Assembly (NCBI GenBank): GCA_027422505.1 | Contig: JAPQWV010000028.1 | Location: 7,096,001 to 7,160,000, forward strand | Direction of reading: 5' to 3' | From: Craterostigma plantagineum | Taxonomy: Eukaryota; Streptophyta; Magnoliopsida; Lamiales; Linderniaceae | Length of the DNA: 64,000 bases | Notes under the pieces: model-generated | Databases searched by the model: none | Seen by the model: the letters and a program-made list of their open reading frames with translations, nothing else | What the model was told of the DNA's origin: nothing | Position numbers and translations under genes: made by a program | Part shown: one piece after another, positions 35,178-46,170 of the stretch | How positions within the stretch are numbered: position 1 is the first letter of the stretch | Layout: every line of letters begins with the position of its first letter

Positions 35178-35671
35178 ATAAATTTGGGTTCAGACCCTAT
35201 TATCGAATTTTCAAAACAGTTCAGGCCCCATAACAGTTTAATTTGAGCCCAATGACCTAATTACTGAAAATATTAGTTTGAAGGACCAAGGTCATTGTAA
35301 ATGACCTTTCTATCCTTCATATTTGGCAAAATTACACTCATGTGCCACCTTCTTCTCCAAACGATTGAAGCAAAAACAACCTTCAACGAAGACCAAAATT
35401 TACGATCGAAAGTCGGCTCAATCTCGACGTTAATGATCGAATAAGGTTAAATCGATGATAATTTCCCATGGGTGTCAATAATCAATGAAAATTTTTGAAG
35501 TTTATAATGGAATAATGTATTAAAAGTAATTCGAAAATCTTGTTGAAACAAGGGAAAATCTGGACTTTAGTGACCGAATAAGGTGAAATTGATCGTGGGT
35601 CTTAATATTCAATGAAAATATTGATCGCGAAGAAATTTGACGCGGTCCATGATTGAAGCTTTTGCTAATAA

Positions 35672-35825
35672 AACGCTCGCTAAGTAACAATTTATGCATT
35701 CTGGGTAACAAATTATGCATCCTGGGTAACACTTTATGCGCTCTGGGTAACGCTTTATGCATTCTGGGTAACAGTTCATGCATTCTGGGTAACAATTTAT
35801 GCATTCTGGGTAACTCTATGCATTT
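35672..35825. repeat. 21-bp GGGTAAC array, first copy
   Basis: About seven units of GGGTAACAATTTATGCATTCT (21 bp) with substitutions. Because 21 is a multiple of three, one frame reads as a 7-residue repeat (ILGNNLC), which should not be taken for a protein. Confidence 0.88.
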
Positions 35826-36167
35826 GTCTCTTCCAAACGATGAATGCACAAATCACGTTCAACGAAGATCAAATTTACGATCTAAAAGCCGACTCAATTT
35901 CGATGTTAATGACCGAATAAGGTTAAATCAATGATAATTTCCCATGGGTGTCAATAATCAATGAAAATTTTTGAAGTTTATAATGGAATAATGTATTAAA
36001 AGTAACTCGAAAATCTCGTTGAAACAAGGGAAAATCTGGACTTTAATGACTAAATAAGGTTAAATTGATTGTGGGTCTTAATAATCAATGAAAATATTGA
36101 TGTTAATCGCGAAGAAATTCGACGCGGCCCATGATTGAAGCTTTTGCTAATAAAACGCTCGCTAAGT

Positions 36168-36292
36168 AACAATTATGCATTCTGAGTAACAATTTATGCA
36201 TTTCGGGTAACACTTTATGCATTCTGGATAACAATTTATGCATTATGGGTAACAATTTATGCATTCTGGGTAACATTATGCATTCTGCATTG
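36168..36292. repeat. 21-bp GGGTAAC array, second copy
   Basis: Same unit as at 35672-35825, in the second copy of the 475-bp repeat, with about six units and small length changes. Confidence 0.88.
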
Positions 36293-36599
36293 CCCAAAAA
36301 TGGCAACCTGGACCTTTTGTAGTATAACTTTCGATCTAGAATTCAAATGACCTTGATTCCGGTGAATATCCAACTTAATTATGTATAACTTTTATTCTTT
36401 AAGTTCTTTTCGCTAATACCAAATCGATAACCCCCAAATTAATCGAAGAAATCAAAGACGAACAGCGACGGCCACGAGCAGCGACGACGAGGATGTTACA
36501 ATTTGGTGTTATGTGTATCTGATCCTTATGTGTAGGATGTTTCTTTTTAACAAACTTCGCTTCTGTTGCTGAAAATGTATGCATGATTCTGGTAAAGCC

Positions 36600-37830
36600 C
36601 TGTGTTATTTACTAATTTCCTGCAGTAACAGTTTAACACTGATCAGAAACAATTAAAGAGGAGAAAAAACAGAAACTGATATGTAGGTAACAAGGGAACA
36701 CAACACGAATAACAGAATACATAGTCAAAATAACAATTTACTATGTACTTAGTTTACTTGATTTTCAAATATTATATTGCAAACACGCTACATTCACTAA
36801 AATATATAAAATTACGAAGTTTTAGATTAAATATACTAGTTTAGGTTGTGATTTTCGTGGAGATTATGTTGGCATTGAAGAAGTTGAAGTATATAGTAGG
36901 GAAAACAAGTAGCACTCTTCATGAAAGGATGATTATGCTCCTAAGAAATCGATTCTACTTACTCAAAACGTTGCGGATATGAACTATTAGTTGTTTATTA
37001 CAATCCAGATGGTCGACCTAACATAAATGATTCAACAAAATTAATGACATCTCCAATTAATCTTAAACGTAAACCCTATGTTGTTTACTGATTTCCTGCA
37101 GTAACAGTTTAACACTGATCAGAAACAATTGAAGAGGAGAAAAAAAAAACAGAAACTGATAGGTAGGTAACAAGGAAACACAACACAAGTAACAAAATAC
37201 ATAGTCAAAATAACCATTTAATATTTAATTAGTTAACTTAATGATTTTCAAATTTTATATTGTAAACACGCTACATTCACTAAAATATATGAATTTACGA
37301 AGTTTTAGATTAAATATACTAGTTTAAGTTGTGATTTTCGTGGAGCTTATGTTGGAATTGAAGAAGATGAAATATATAGTATGGAAAGCAAGTAGCACTC
37401 TTCTTGAAAGGATGATCATGCTTCTACCAAATTAATTCTACTTACACAAAACGTTGTGGAAATGGACTAGGACTATTGGATGTTTATTATAATTCAGATG
37501 GTCGACCTAACATAAATGACTCGACAAAATTAATGACATCTTCAATTAATCTTAATCACAAACCCTATGTTGTATTCTGATTTCATGCGGTAACAGTTTA
37601 AGAATGATCAGCAACAATTGAAGAGGGGAAAATAATAGAAATTGATATGTTGGTAACAAGGAAACACAACACGAGTAACAGAATACATAGTCACAATAAC
37701 AATTTAATATGTAATTAGTTTACTTTATGATTTTCAAATTTTATACTTCGAACACGCTACATTCACTAAAATATATAAATTTACGAAGTTTCAGATAAAA
37801 ATATATAAGTTTATGTTATGATTTTAATCA
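36600..37830. repeat. Tandem repeat of about 480 bp (2.5 copies)
   Basis: Units begin at about 36600, 37075 and 37565, each with TTTCCTGCAGTAACAGTTTAA (or a close variant), then ACATAGTCA(A/C)AATAAC, AACACGCTACATTCACTAAAA and GATTTTCGTGGAG. The third unit is truncated. Confidence 0.85.
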
Positions 37831-39204
37831 CAAACCATAATTCACAAACTATAATAATTCTGGTAACATATAAACATATAACTAGTAACAGTTTTACACA
37901 TATCGGGTAACAAATAATCTATGCTTGATTTTTAGACTCCCGCCCAAAATTCATCTCATTCTGGTTTTCCCGCCCGAAATTTCACCGACAATTTAGTAAC
38001 AAATTTAGTCGACATAGTAACAGAAATGCATATACTAGTAACAGATCCTGAGAATTTTACAAATCAGCCAAAACGAAAAAAAATACACTCAACTTTATAG
38101 GGTCGACCGTATTTTCGCAAAAATAAAAGATGAACGTCGGACGAACGAGCAAACAATGTGCCGCACCGAGCTGCCCATACTATGGATACTTCGAATTTAT
38201 ACATACTAGATGTAATCGTTGCCAAAAACGGCTTTGATTTCATCTTATTTTCGCAAATTAGAACCCTACACATGGTTACAATTCATTATAGTTTAATAAC
38301 GGTTTTGGTAGACGTAGTAACGGGTTTGGTAGACATAGTAACAGATTTGATACTACGAGCAACAGTTTGGACACAGTATAAATATACCCAAAATATTGGG
38401 GTCGACCGTATTTTCGCGAAATTAAAAGATGAACGTCGGACAAACGAGCAAATAATGTGCCGCACCGAGCTGACCATACTATGGGTACTTCGAATTTATA
38501 CATATTAGATGTAATCGGTACCAAAAACGGCTTTGATTTCATCTTATTTTCGCATATTAGAACCCTAAATAGAAAGATAAAAACTCATAAAAATCTTACA
38601 TCTTGCTTCGTCAATACCACAATACATCCTACCTTACACGCGAAATTGGTCGGTTAATGGGCATTCGAAATTTCGGAGCTCGATTCACTGTAAAAATGAG
38701 ATTCGTAAAATAAATATTATCTGTCGATAACAATTTTCTGCATCGTAGTAACAGATAAGGAATAGAAAATAACAGTTAACCAGACTTTTATAACAATATA
38801 ATCTAACTGCATAACAGAAAGTCGCCAGAAAATAACTGTTAGTTCAGTATGTTAGGAAGGGTATTTTCGTCAATACATATTTTTAATCCTTATCTATGCC
38901 ATTTAACGCAATGTTGGTCCTTTAAACTAATGGGAGCTCTGACAGGGACTGAACGCTCTACAAAGTTACTGACTAGGGACTGATTAGAAAATTCCCCTAT
39001 TTTTTTTCTGTTATCATTACATTAGTCATTTAATCTAGACATGCCCATACGCCGGTTAACCGTAACCGGCGGTTGGCGGTTAGTCCACCGTCTAACCGGT
39101 CGGGGGCGGTTGACGGTTAGCCGCCCCCGATTGACGGTTAGTGAACCGCCGGTTGACTAACCGCCGGTTACGGTTAACCAGCGGTTACAACCGCCGGGTT
39201 TTCT

Positions 39205-39434
39205 TTTTAGCCATGCGAGGGAAACGCCATGGTTTGTCACCTGGAGAAAACCCCCCAATCCTTGCATGCGTTGCTGACTTGTTCGATTAGGGTTTCGAGG
39301 GAGTTGTTTGTAAGGGAGAGATCGATCGTTGGGATGTTATCGGCGGAGATCATTTCGGGATTGGGTCGGTGCTCCGGCGCCTGGAAAAACGCTGGGTCGA
39401 TTTCTACTGTTATCCCCGTATATAACCGGTCCAA
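39205..39434 (-). pseudogene. 2-oxoglutarate/Fe(II) dioxygenase N-terminal fragment (captured)
   Basis: The minus-strand frame from 39434 reads VEIDPAFFQAPEHRPNPE, IPTIDLS, IEQVSNACKDWGVF. A one-base shift (about 39245) later comes QVTNHGVSLAWL. This is the N-terminal DIOX_N region of plant 2-ODD enzymes (pattern NWGFFQVxNHGV). The catalytic double-stranded beta-helix with HxD...H and RxS is absent. It lies inside the hAT-type element, directly beside the left subterminal repeats, so it looks like a captured exon 1 fragment and not a working gene. Confidence 0.8.
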
Positions 39435-40330
39435 TATTCGAGTCTACCCGAAGACGGGGCGGGAAAGATCTCCCGCGAAAAACACGTCTCGAGATGATAT
39501 CCCGTTGCAAACAACCCCCGAGACGACATATGCCCGACCCGAGGGACGACGTCTTACTCAAACCTTGCTCGAACAAATACCCGAGGACGTCAAATGCCCG
39601 AGAAACTATAGCCTACGTGGACACTTCGGCGTTTGGAGCTTACGTGGACTGCCACGTCACAACCGCTAATTTGACCGAGCCATTAAGCAACGGCATACAC
39701 ATCGTGGGGCAAGAGGTGGTGGTGTAAGTGGTCGGTTACAAACCCACTATCTTAATCACGTGGTATGACTTCTTATATATAATAGGGAAGAGGAAAGGAA
39801 AAGGTACGCTCTCTTATATAATTAATCACTTGACCAACTCCTCTATCTACGCTATTATTATTATCTCTCATTCGATCTCCAATCATATGACCTCAACGGC
39901 TCATCCTCAACGAATTATCATCTCTGATCTCTCCATGCTACTAACTACCATCCCATGTGAGTCTCCATCTCTCGCCGGAGGAAAAATGCGACAACGACAA
40001 AACCGCCCACGTCGTGGATTGTCTCTCATAGCCGAATGTCCCGCCGATTTTATCTGATTATTGCTTTATCTCATTTTCTTTTACGCTTTAAATCTGACTT
40101 TCGAATATCTGACTTGAGCGTCGGAGGGGCGTCGCCGAAACGGCGCCCTTTAGCTCGTCTTTTTCGTGGTATTTCAGGGTTCCATCGAAGGCGAAGACGG
40201 CGAACTCGAAACGGCGACGGACCGATAGCTTCCAGTGCACTATTGATGCTAGAGTCGATTTTTCGGTCCGCATCATCTACCATGGCTGATAAGAGCTGAG
40301 TTTGAAGGTTGAGTTGAGATACTGTTTTTT
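39435..40330. other. Unidentified cargo with LTR-like sequence inside the hAT
   Basis: 39440-39725 is GC-richer DNA with open frames but no recognised domain. 39760-40300 has TATATATAATA at about 39774, pyrimidine-rich leader-like DNA and CTGACTTGAGCGTCGGAGG (40107-40125), a phrase I know from the transcribed part of plant LTR-retrotransposon LTRs. No second LTR or clean boundary was found, so this is tentative. Confidence 0.4.
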
Positions 40331-40566
40331 TTAGTTTGTGAGGGTTGTAAGAAGTAAAGATGAAGACGATGAATTGATGATGTTTACGATGAAGACAGAC
40401 TAATAGTCAGATATTGACACATACATTGAATGTAGACATGTTTGTGAGTAAATGGGTGGATTTTGTTTGGTAGGGAAACGACATAAGTTAGCAATTATTT
40501 TAAAATTTACGAGTCTTATTTTCCGCAATAATTGTTATTTTAAGTTAAGGAATCGGAATAAGTTTA

Positions 40567-41727
40567 TTTTAGGGTCCTACTATTCACACCCCCTACACCC
40601 CCTATACCACTCTTTACACCCCATCAACACTTGATTTTTGTAACAATAATTTCAAATAATCACATGATTCAACAAAAAATATTTTATTAACTTATTTTCC
40701 ATTAAATCAATAATATTAATTACATGACTATTAAAAAATGATTAATTAAGTCATTTTAACCAATGACACATTTAGAACTAGCAAAAATGCTCGTGGCCCG
40801 CGGGCCCGCGGACCCCTGGTACTGTCAAATGGGCCCGCCAAAGTGACGGGCGGGCTGCCATTTCTCAGGCCCACCAGAGGACGGGCCTATGCAGGTAAAC
40901 CCGTGCGGGCCGTGGCAGGCCCGCCAAATATCAAATATTTTTTCAAAAGAAATTAATATATAAATGAATTATATAGGTTTTTTATTTTTTTTGAGATCCA
41001 ATTTTTAATTTTAATCAAGTCTAATAACATAAATAACTTTTTATTAAAAATTAAATTTGATTAGGAGTAATTCAACTTCATTAGTTTATTCAAATGTTTT
41101 TTAATTCTTTATATAATTTTTTCATTTTTATTTTTTGACCGGCCGGGCCCACTAGGCCGCTACCCGCCAGTAGGGCGGGCGGACTGCCGTTTCTCGGGCC
41201 CACCAGAGGGCGGGCCTATGCAGGAAGCCCGTGCGGGCCGCGGACAGGCCCGCCAAATATCATAAAATATTCTCTTAAAAAATCAATATGTAAATGAATT
41301 ATATGGGTTTTTATTTTTAAAGATCCAACTTTTGATTTAATCAAATTTAATAACTAAATAAATTTTTATTAAAGAATTTAAATTTGATTAGGCGTAATTC
41401 AACTTCATTAGTTTATTTTAATATTTTTTTTCTTTTTTTTATATATAATTTTTTCGTTTTTATTTTTTAGGACGAGCCGGGCCCACCAGGCCCTTTACCC
41501 GCTAGTAGGGAGGGGCGGACCTTCATTTACCATGCCCGTCAGTTGGAAAAAATTGCCTTTTTTAATCGGCAAATATTTATTTAATATTACTTAAATTATT
41601 AACATTGAACACCTTTTTTCCTTTTTATATAGGGTATGTAATTGGTAAATAATTAATGTTTACTCTACATATTAATTAGGGTGGTGCGAATAGAAAAAAG
41701 GTGGGTGCCAATAGAATTACCCTTTAT
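40567..41727. mobile_element. Composite TIR element inside the hAT
   Basis: The left end AGGGTCCTACTATTCACACCCCC resembles in inverted form the right end (GGTGGTGCGAATAG...GGTGGGTGCCAATAGAATTACCCT). Ends of the same type bound 51470-52170. It encloses the GC-rich tandem block. The boundaries are approximate and no target duplication was fixed. Confidence 0.5.
40790..41530. repeat. Tandem unit of about 320 bp with GGCCCGCC blocks
   Basis: Two copies of a unit: a GC-rich block (GACGGGCGGGCTGCC, TCTC(A/G)GGCCCACCAGAGG, CGGGCCTATGCAGG, GGCCCGCCAAATATCA) followed by about 200 bases of AT-rich DNA (AAATGAATTATATAGG, TTTGATTAGG(A/C)GTAATTCAACTTC). The copies start near 40850 and 41165, with partial GC blocks before and after. 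Confidence 0.8.
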
Positions 41728-42351
41728 TTTATATATCCTACTACCTTCTTAAATGGGCCACTTCTTAAAATTACATATGGTTATTCAAGTCATTATGCTG
41801 TAATCGGTAAGTTTTATCTAATTTCTAAATTTTGAACTATTAAAGGTAATTGGAGAATCCAAATTATAAAAAAAAAACTGTAACATATGATAATATTAAT
41901 TTAATGTATAATTAAGTAAAATTATGAAATGTAATTGAAAGCATAAAAATAACCAACCATATAAAAAAAGCTTTTTAAAACAATAATTAAAAAAATTAAC
42001 ATTTACGATAAAACATAAAATAAGGGAAAAATATAAGAAAAACAGAAGCAAATAAAAAAAACACTCTCCTAATCATCATGGTCTTCCCCAATTCTCCCGT
42101 TGTCCAACTCTCAAAAACTCCATTACTTATTTACAGAAATTCAAATCGGCCGACATCTTCTAATAAAAAACCCTATGGCTCCAACCGCCGGTTAGACGGT
42201 TAACCGGCGGTTGGTCGAATGGACCAACCGCCCCGTAACCGGAACCATCGGTTGCCGGTTACGGTTGGTGCCCGAATCGGCGGTTCCGTAATCGGCGATT
42301 ACCGGTTGTAACCGCCGGTTACGGTTGATTTTGGGCAAGTTTACTTTAATC

Positions 42352-42544
42352 TATGTATTAGGATATCAACTATTACATAATCTATCAGAAAAAAAATGTA
42401 TTTTTAACAGGCTGACGCGCGTATGAAGCGCGTAACGTACCACGTCCCTTTCGATATGTAGTGCGCGGCATCTAATGTTCGCCGACAAACATTTTCAGAT
42501 GATTATATATTGTTGCCTATTTTAAGGTATTAAAGATTTATGGG
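42352..42544. other. Short spacer right of the hAT
   Basis: About 190 bases between the hAT target duplication and the next TIR element, with a GC-rich stretch (GACGCGCGTATGAAGCGCG, 42413-42431) that forms a short inverted repeat. No gene seen. Confidence 0.45.
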
Positions 42545-42957
42545 TCATTTAAAAAGATAGCCTTGAACTTAGTCAACGTTAAAAAAATAGCATTGCTGTT
42601 TTGACCTTTTCGAAAGTAGCGTTGAATTTAAGGGTATTTTTTTGTCTTTTTACATGAGTTATCTTTAAAAACTACCGGGGCTCCTGCGATATAGCATGTG
42701 TCCCATGCTTAGGGATCCCTTGCTATAAAGCAGCGGACCCGCGCACACCATGGGGGACCCGTGCTCTATAGCAGGGGTCCCATGAGCACGGGTCCCCTTC
42801 TATAGAGCAGGGACCTATTACTTGAACGTCTGACTATACAACCACTGGACTATTGATTTCGAATGTGGGCCCAATTAGTAAGGGTATATCGGCCATTTCA
42901 TTTGAAGGCTATTTTTTTAACGTTGACTATGGCAAGACCATTTTTTAAATAATCCAA
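42545..42957. mobile_element. Small TIR element with AGTCAACGTTAAAAAAATAGC ends
   Basis: The left arm TCATTTAAAAAGATAGCC...TTAGTCAACGTTAAAAAAATA is matched by the inverted right arm (TATTTTTTTAACGTTGACTA...TTTTTTAAATAATCC). The centre is GC-rich with repeats of (GGACCCGTGCTCTATAGCAG) type. The same end type and GGGACCCGCGC core occur in the element starting at 62826, so this is probably a deletion derivative of that family. Confidence 0.75.
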
Positions 42958-43150
42958 GATTTATATATATGTGTGTTTGTGTTTGTTTATTAAAGCTGCA
43001 TTTAATTTATGATATCACGATGGCTTAATCAACATTTGTAACGCAGACTCAATAAAAGATTTATAATTTATATATGTGTGTTTTTGTTTATTAAAACTGC
43101 ATTTAATTTACGATATCTCGATGGCTTAATTAACATTTGTAACGCACTCC
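42958..43150. repeat. Tandem duplication of about 105 bp
   Basis: ATTTATATATATGTGTGTTTG...GCATTTAATTTATGATATC...GGCTTAATCAACATTTGTAACGC is repeated once with a few substitutions (units at about 42959-43045 and 43062-43147). Confidence 0.85.
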
Positions 43151-43367
43151 GTAAATGGGGAAATTTATATCAACCCAAGTTCCTCAATAAATAAATTAAC
43201 AAATGTCCTCACGTCTAATTCTATATGGAAATTGAATTAAGAAGCAAGCAATTGTGTATTATTGACCAACAGGAGAGGCAGACATAGGCAGTGGTGGGGT
43301 GGGTTTGCACGTCTACGTCTCTATCCAGACAGAGTCGATTTAAGTTAAATGAGAAAAATCACAATCA
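43151..43367. other. Spacer left of copia 2
   Basis: About 215 bases with no gene or repeat recognised. Confidence 0.5.
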
Positions 43368-43372
43368 CTAGC

Positions 43373-43804
43373 TATCAAATTTTGTAGAACACGAAAACAG
43401 AATTAAAGAACACGATCGATTAACGTGGTTCGGATTCAAGTAATCCTACATCCACGGCACTGATAATCCAATCTTATTGATGCTGATGAGTTACAAGATA
43501 CAGTGAGCTCTATCTCACCGATGAATTACATCAGAAAAACAATCTAATCGAAAAGATGATCGAAGAAGAAGAAAACACTCACGGCAACTGCGTGTGTTTT
43601 GATTAAAAAAGAATTAATGATTTTCCACGCAACTTCGCGCCTAATTTATGAAAACTCGTTCTGAGGAGAAGTCGTCGCTGGTGCTGGCGATCAAATAAGA
43701 ACACCGCTTTTGATGTTGCGCGCCTTTTACTTATCCCTTAACAGATCAGCCGCGACTTAACTCAACACTCTATCAATGGACGATGCTTGAACTTGAGTTT
43801 AATA
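43373..43804 (-). repeat. 3' LTR of copia 2
   Basis: 432 bases, identical to 47610-48041. The RNase H frame ends inside it (stop at 43773-43775). Confidence 0.95.
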
Positions 43805-46154
43805 GCCCCCCACAAGATGGATGGAAGAGATTCCTTACAGACATCTTGGCCATGAGCTGTTGCAATAACGGGCCAGTGAGGGATTTGGTAAACATGTCGG
43901 CGAGTTGATGTTCGGACCGCACAGGAAGCACCTTGAGTTCGCCCTTTGAAATGTGATGCCGAACAAAATGAACATCAATTTCTATGTGTTTGGAGCGTTC
44001 ATGGAACCTTGGGTTCAGGGCTAGCTTTAAGGCAGACTGGTTGTCGCAATACACAACTGGTAATTGGCCTTTGTCGAGATGTAATTCTATCAGCAAGCCT
44101 TTGATCCATAGCAGTTCTGCCACGGTTGAAGCCAACGCTCTATACTCGGCCTCTGTTGAAGAGCGTGACACGGTGGCCTGCTTTTTGGCTTTCCATGTAA
44201 TTAAAGAGCTGCCGAGGAAAGTGCAGAAACCAGTGATGGACTTCCTCGTGTCCATACAAGCCCCCCAGTCGGCATCTGTGAAGGCTGTCAGGTTGTAATT
44301 CTCCTCAGCTGCCATGAAGATACCTTGCCCTGGAGAATTTTTCAAGTATCTTAGTAAGTGATGCGCAGCCATTAAGTGTCCTGTACGTGGTGCCGCCATG
44401 TATTGACTTAATTTTTGGACTGCAAAACAGATATCTGGCCGGGTGAATGTTAAATACAGCAACCTGCCGATCAGCCTGCGATATTGAAAGGGATTAGAGA
44501 GCAGCTCCCCATCATTGGCTGCAAGCTTTTGGCTAGGATTCATGGGTGTAGATAAAGGTTTTGAATCAATGTACCCTGTTTCTTCTAGCAACTGCAGAGC
44601 ATAGTGTCTCTGGGACATGTAAATTCCTTCAGTATTTCGAGCTATCTCTATGCCCAGAAAGAGTCTAAGCTCACCCAAATCCTTCACCTTGAAACAATGA
44701 CTGAGAAACTGCTTTGCCTCTTGTATCAAATCTGGAATCGCTCCGGCCAAAATTATATCATCTACGTAGACCAATAGCACAAGGATTTGATCACCTGAAC
44801 CCTTTAGGAACAGAGTATGATCGGATTCCGTCTGTAAGAATCCAAAGCCTTTCACAGCTTCTGTGAACCTTTTGTTCCATTCCCGTGACGACTGCTTCAG
44901 TCCGTAGATTGATCTGTGTAACTTGCATACAAGCTTCCCTGAACTGATGTGTCCATAAGCTTTGCTGAGACCTTGGGGAAGGTCCATATACACCTCCTCA
45001 GCTAGTTCCCCGTTTAAGAAGGCATTACTTACATCCAATTGTACAAGCTGCCATCGAAGCTTAGCTGCCAAGGAGATTATAATCTTAATAGTGCTCGGTT
45101 TTGCCACTGGTGCTAACGTATCTATGTAGTCAACACCCTCCTTTTGATCATAGCCCTTCGCTACTAAGCGGGCTTTATATCTTTCTACTTGACCCGCTGC
45201 GTTATACTTCAATTTATACACCCACCTGTTACCAACAGTTTGCTTACCTGGGGGCAAAGGCACTATAGACCAGGTCTGGTTTTCCTCTAGTGCTGCTAGC
45301 TCATCATTCATGGCCTTTACCCAATTCTGTGACTTGACTGCCTGTGAGAAACTCTTGGGCTCCTCTGCCATAGATACATTGCTGATGTATGTCTGAAGCT
45401 GTTTTGAGCAGTTCTGATAGGACAAGTGCTGAGACAGCGGGTACAGAGTCTTCTTGCTGCTCCATGCATTACAGTGATAATCTTGCAGGTATGCTGGCTT
45501 CCTTGACTCCCTTCCTGACCTTGTGTATCCCTCTGGTACTTGGTGGGAGCTCTCTGTATGGTCCTCTACTTGTTGTGAGGCATTACCTTCGAGTGCAGCA
45601 TCATATGCTGGCAAGAGTCCAGCATCAGCTTCAAGTGCAGCATTATCTGCTGGCAGAGGTTCATCATCAGCCAACATTTCTCCATCAGCTATACCTTCAG
45701 GCTGTTGTACTACCTTCTCTGGCTCAGAAACATTGGTGCAAGGCCTAGGCAAGACCTGACCAGCAAAGGGATCAACCTGATTTAAAACAGGCTCATGAAC
45801 CTTGAAAGGATACTCATCCTCCTTGAAGTTGACATCCCTTGAAACAAACATCTCTCTTATTGATAGATCCATGAGCTTGTACCCCTTGATCCCGTTTGGA
45901 TAGCCCAGAAAAACACATTGCCGTGCCCGTGGGTCAAATTTCTTTCTACCCGCCGTGAGTGTTGCAGCATAGCACAAACATCCAAAGCTTCGAAGCATAC
46001 CATAATAAAAAATCCTCTGATATAGCATCTCAAAGGGACTCTTACCATTTAACTTAACAGATGGTGTTCTATTTATTAAGTATGTGGCAGTCAACACACA
46101 TTCAGACCACAATTCAATAGGCACACAAGATTGGAAATACAAAGCACGAGCCAC
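43773..46154 (-). CDS. Copia 2 integrase C-terminus - RT - RNase H
   Basis: A single open frame of about 793 codons on the minus strand without frame breaks. Order: end of the integrase core (ARALYFQSCVPIELWSECVLTATYLINRTPS, SPFEMLYQR, FGCLCYA, ARQCVFLGYPNGIKGYKL), a Pro/Ala/Glu-rich linker, RT (NWVKAMNDELAALEENQTW, RWVYKLKYNAAGQVERYKARLVAKGY, LDVSNAFLNGELAEEVYM, YGLKQSSREWN, catalytic LLVYVDDIILAG) and RNase H (TDADWGACMDTRKS, STEAEYRALA, VVYCDNQSALKLA, ERSKHIEIDVHFVR). It opens at a deletion junction, not at a genuine start codon, so it was made as part of a polyprotein in the parent element. The stop lies 32 bases inside the 3' LTR. Confidence 0.92.
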   Translation of the reverse strand: MARALYFQSCVPIELWSECVLTATYLINRTPSVKLNGKSPFEMLYQRIFYYGMLRSFGCLCYAATLTAGRKKFDPRARQCVFLGYPNGIKGYKLMDLSIREMFVSRDVNFKEDEYPFKVHEPVLNQVDPFAGQVLPRPCTNVSEPEKVVQQPEGIADGEMLADDEPLPADNAALEADAGLLPAYDAALEGNASQQVEDHTESSHQVPEGYTRSGRESRKPAYLQDYHCNAWSSKKTLYPLSQHLSYQNCSKQLQTYISNVSMAEEPKSFSQAVKSQNWVKAMNDELAALEENQTWSIVPLPPGKQTVGNRWVYKLKYNAAGQVERYKARLVAKGYDQKEGVDYIDTLAPVAKPSTIKIIISLAAKLRWQLVQLDVSNAFLNGELAEEVYMDLPQGLSKAYGHISSGKLVCKLHRSIYGLKQSSREWNKRFTEAVKGFGFLQTESDHTLFLKGSGDQILVLLVYVDDIILAGAIPDLIQEAKQFLSHCFKVKDLGELRLFLGIEIARNTEGIYMSQRHYALQLLEETGYIDSKPLSTPMNPSQKLAANDGELLSNPFQYRRLIGRLLYLTFTRPDICFAVQKLSQYMAAPRTGHLMAAHHLLRYLKNSPGQGIFMAAEENYNLTAFTDADWGACMDTRKSITGFCTFLGSSLITWKAKKQATVSRSSTEAEYRALASTVAELLWIKGLLIELHLDKGQLPVVYCDNQSALKLALNPRFHERSKHIEIDVHFVRHHISKGELKVLPVRSEHQLADMFTKSLTGPLLQQLMAKMSVRNLFHPSCGGLLNSSSSIVH
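43805..43815 (-). promoter_or_regulatory. Polypurine tract of copia 2
   Basis: The minus strand reads TTGTGGGGGGC immediately before the LTR start TATTAAAC; this is the plus-strand DNA primer site in reverse transcription. Confidence 0.85.
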
Positions 46155-46170
46155 ATTTAAAAGATGGGGG

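Larger units (their letters stand above)
35178..39000. mobile_element. Long non-coding element with nested tandem repeats
   Basis: About 3.8 kb bounded by weak inverted ends of the same type as 6660-7095 and 14565-14955: the left arm has GGGTTCAGACCC, GTTCAGGCCCC and AGTTTGAAGGACCAA; the right arm has TTGGTCCTTTAAACTAATGG, CAGGGACTGAACG and CTAGGGACTGATT. The interior is built of tandem repeats: a unit of about 475 bp twice (35402-36310), a unit of about 480 bp nearly three times (36600-37830), a unit of about 300 bp twice (38098-38570), and 21-bp GGTAAC arrays. No real coding region was seen. No target duplication could be fixed. Confidence 0.6.
39036..42343. mobile_element. hAT-type element with captured gene fragment (TSD about TTTAATC)
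   Basis: Left end TAGACATGCCCA and right end (reverse complement) TAAACTTGCCCA. Each is followed inwards by GC-rich subterminal blocks of (CCGGTTAACCG), (CGGCGGTT) and (AACCGCCGGTTA) type at 39050-39205 and 42183-42330. The 8-bp flanks ATTTAATC (39028-39035) and CTTTAATC (42344-42351) match at 7 of 8. About 3.3 kb with no transposase: it carries a piece of a 2-oxoglutarate dioxygenase gene (39205-39434), a segment resembling an LTR promoter region, and a nested GC-rich tandem repeat. Confidence 0.78.

Noticed and set aside
35653..35934. Protein with 7-residue repeats (ILGNNLC)
   Set aside because: A 21-bp non-coding tandem array keeps any frame open; no start context, no homology and the second array has length changes.
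35672..36292. CRISPR-like regular array
   Set aside because: Direct 21-bp repeats without unique spacers, in a plant nuclear genome.
39229..39727. Plus-strand 146- and 132-codon frames
   Set aside because: The recognisable homology here is on the minus strand (dioxygenase fragment); the plus frames overlap it and show no domain.
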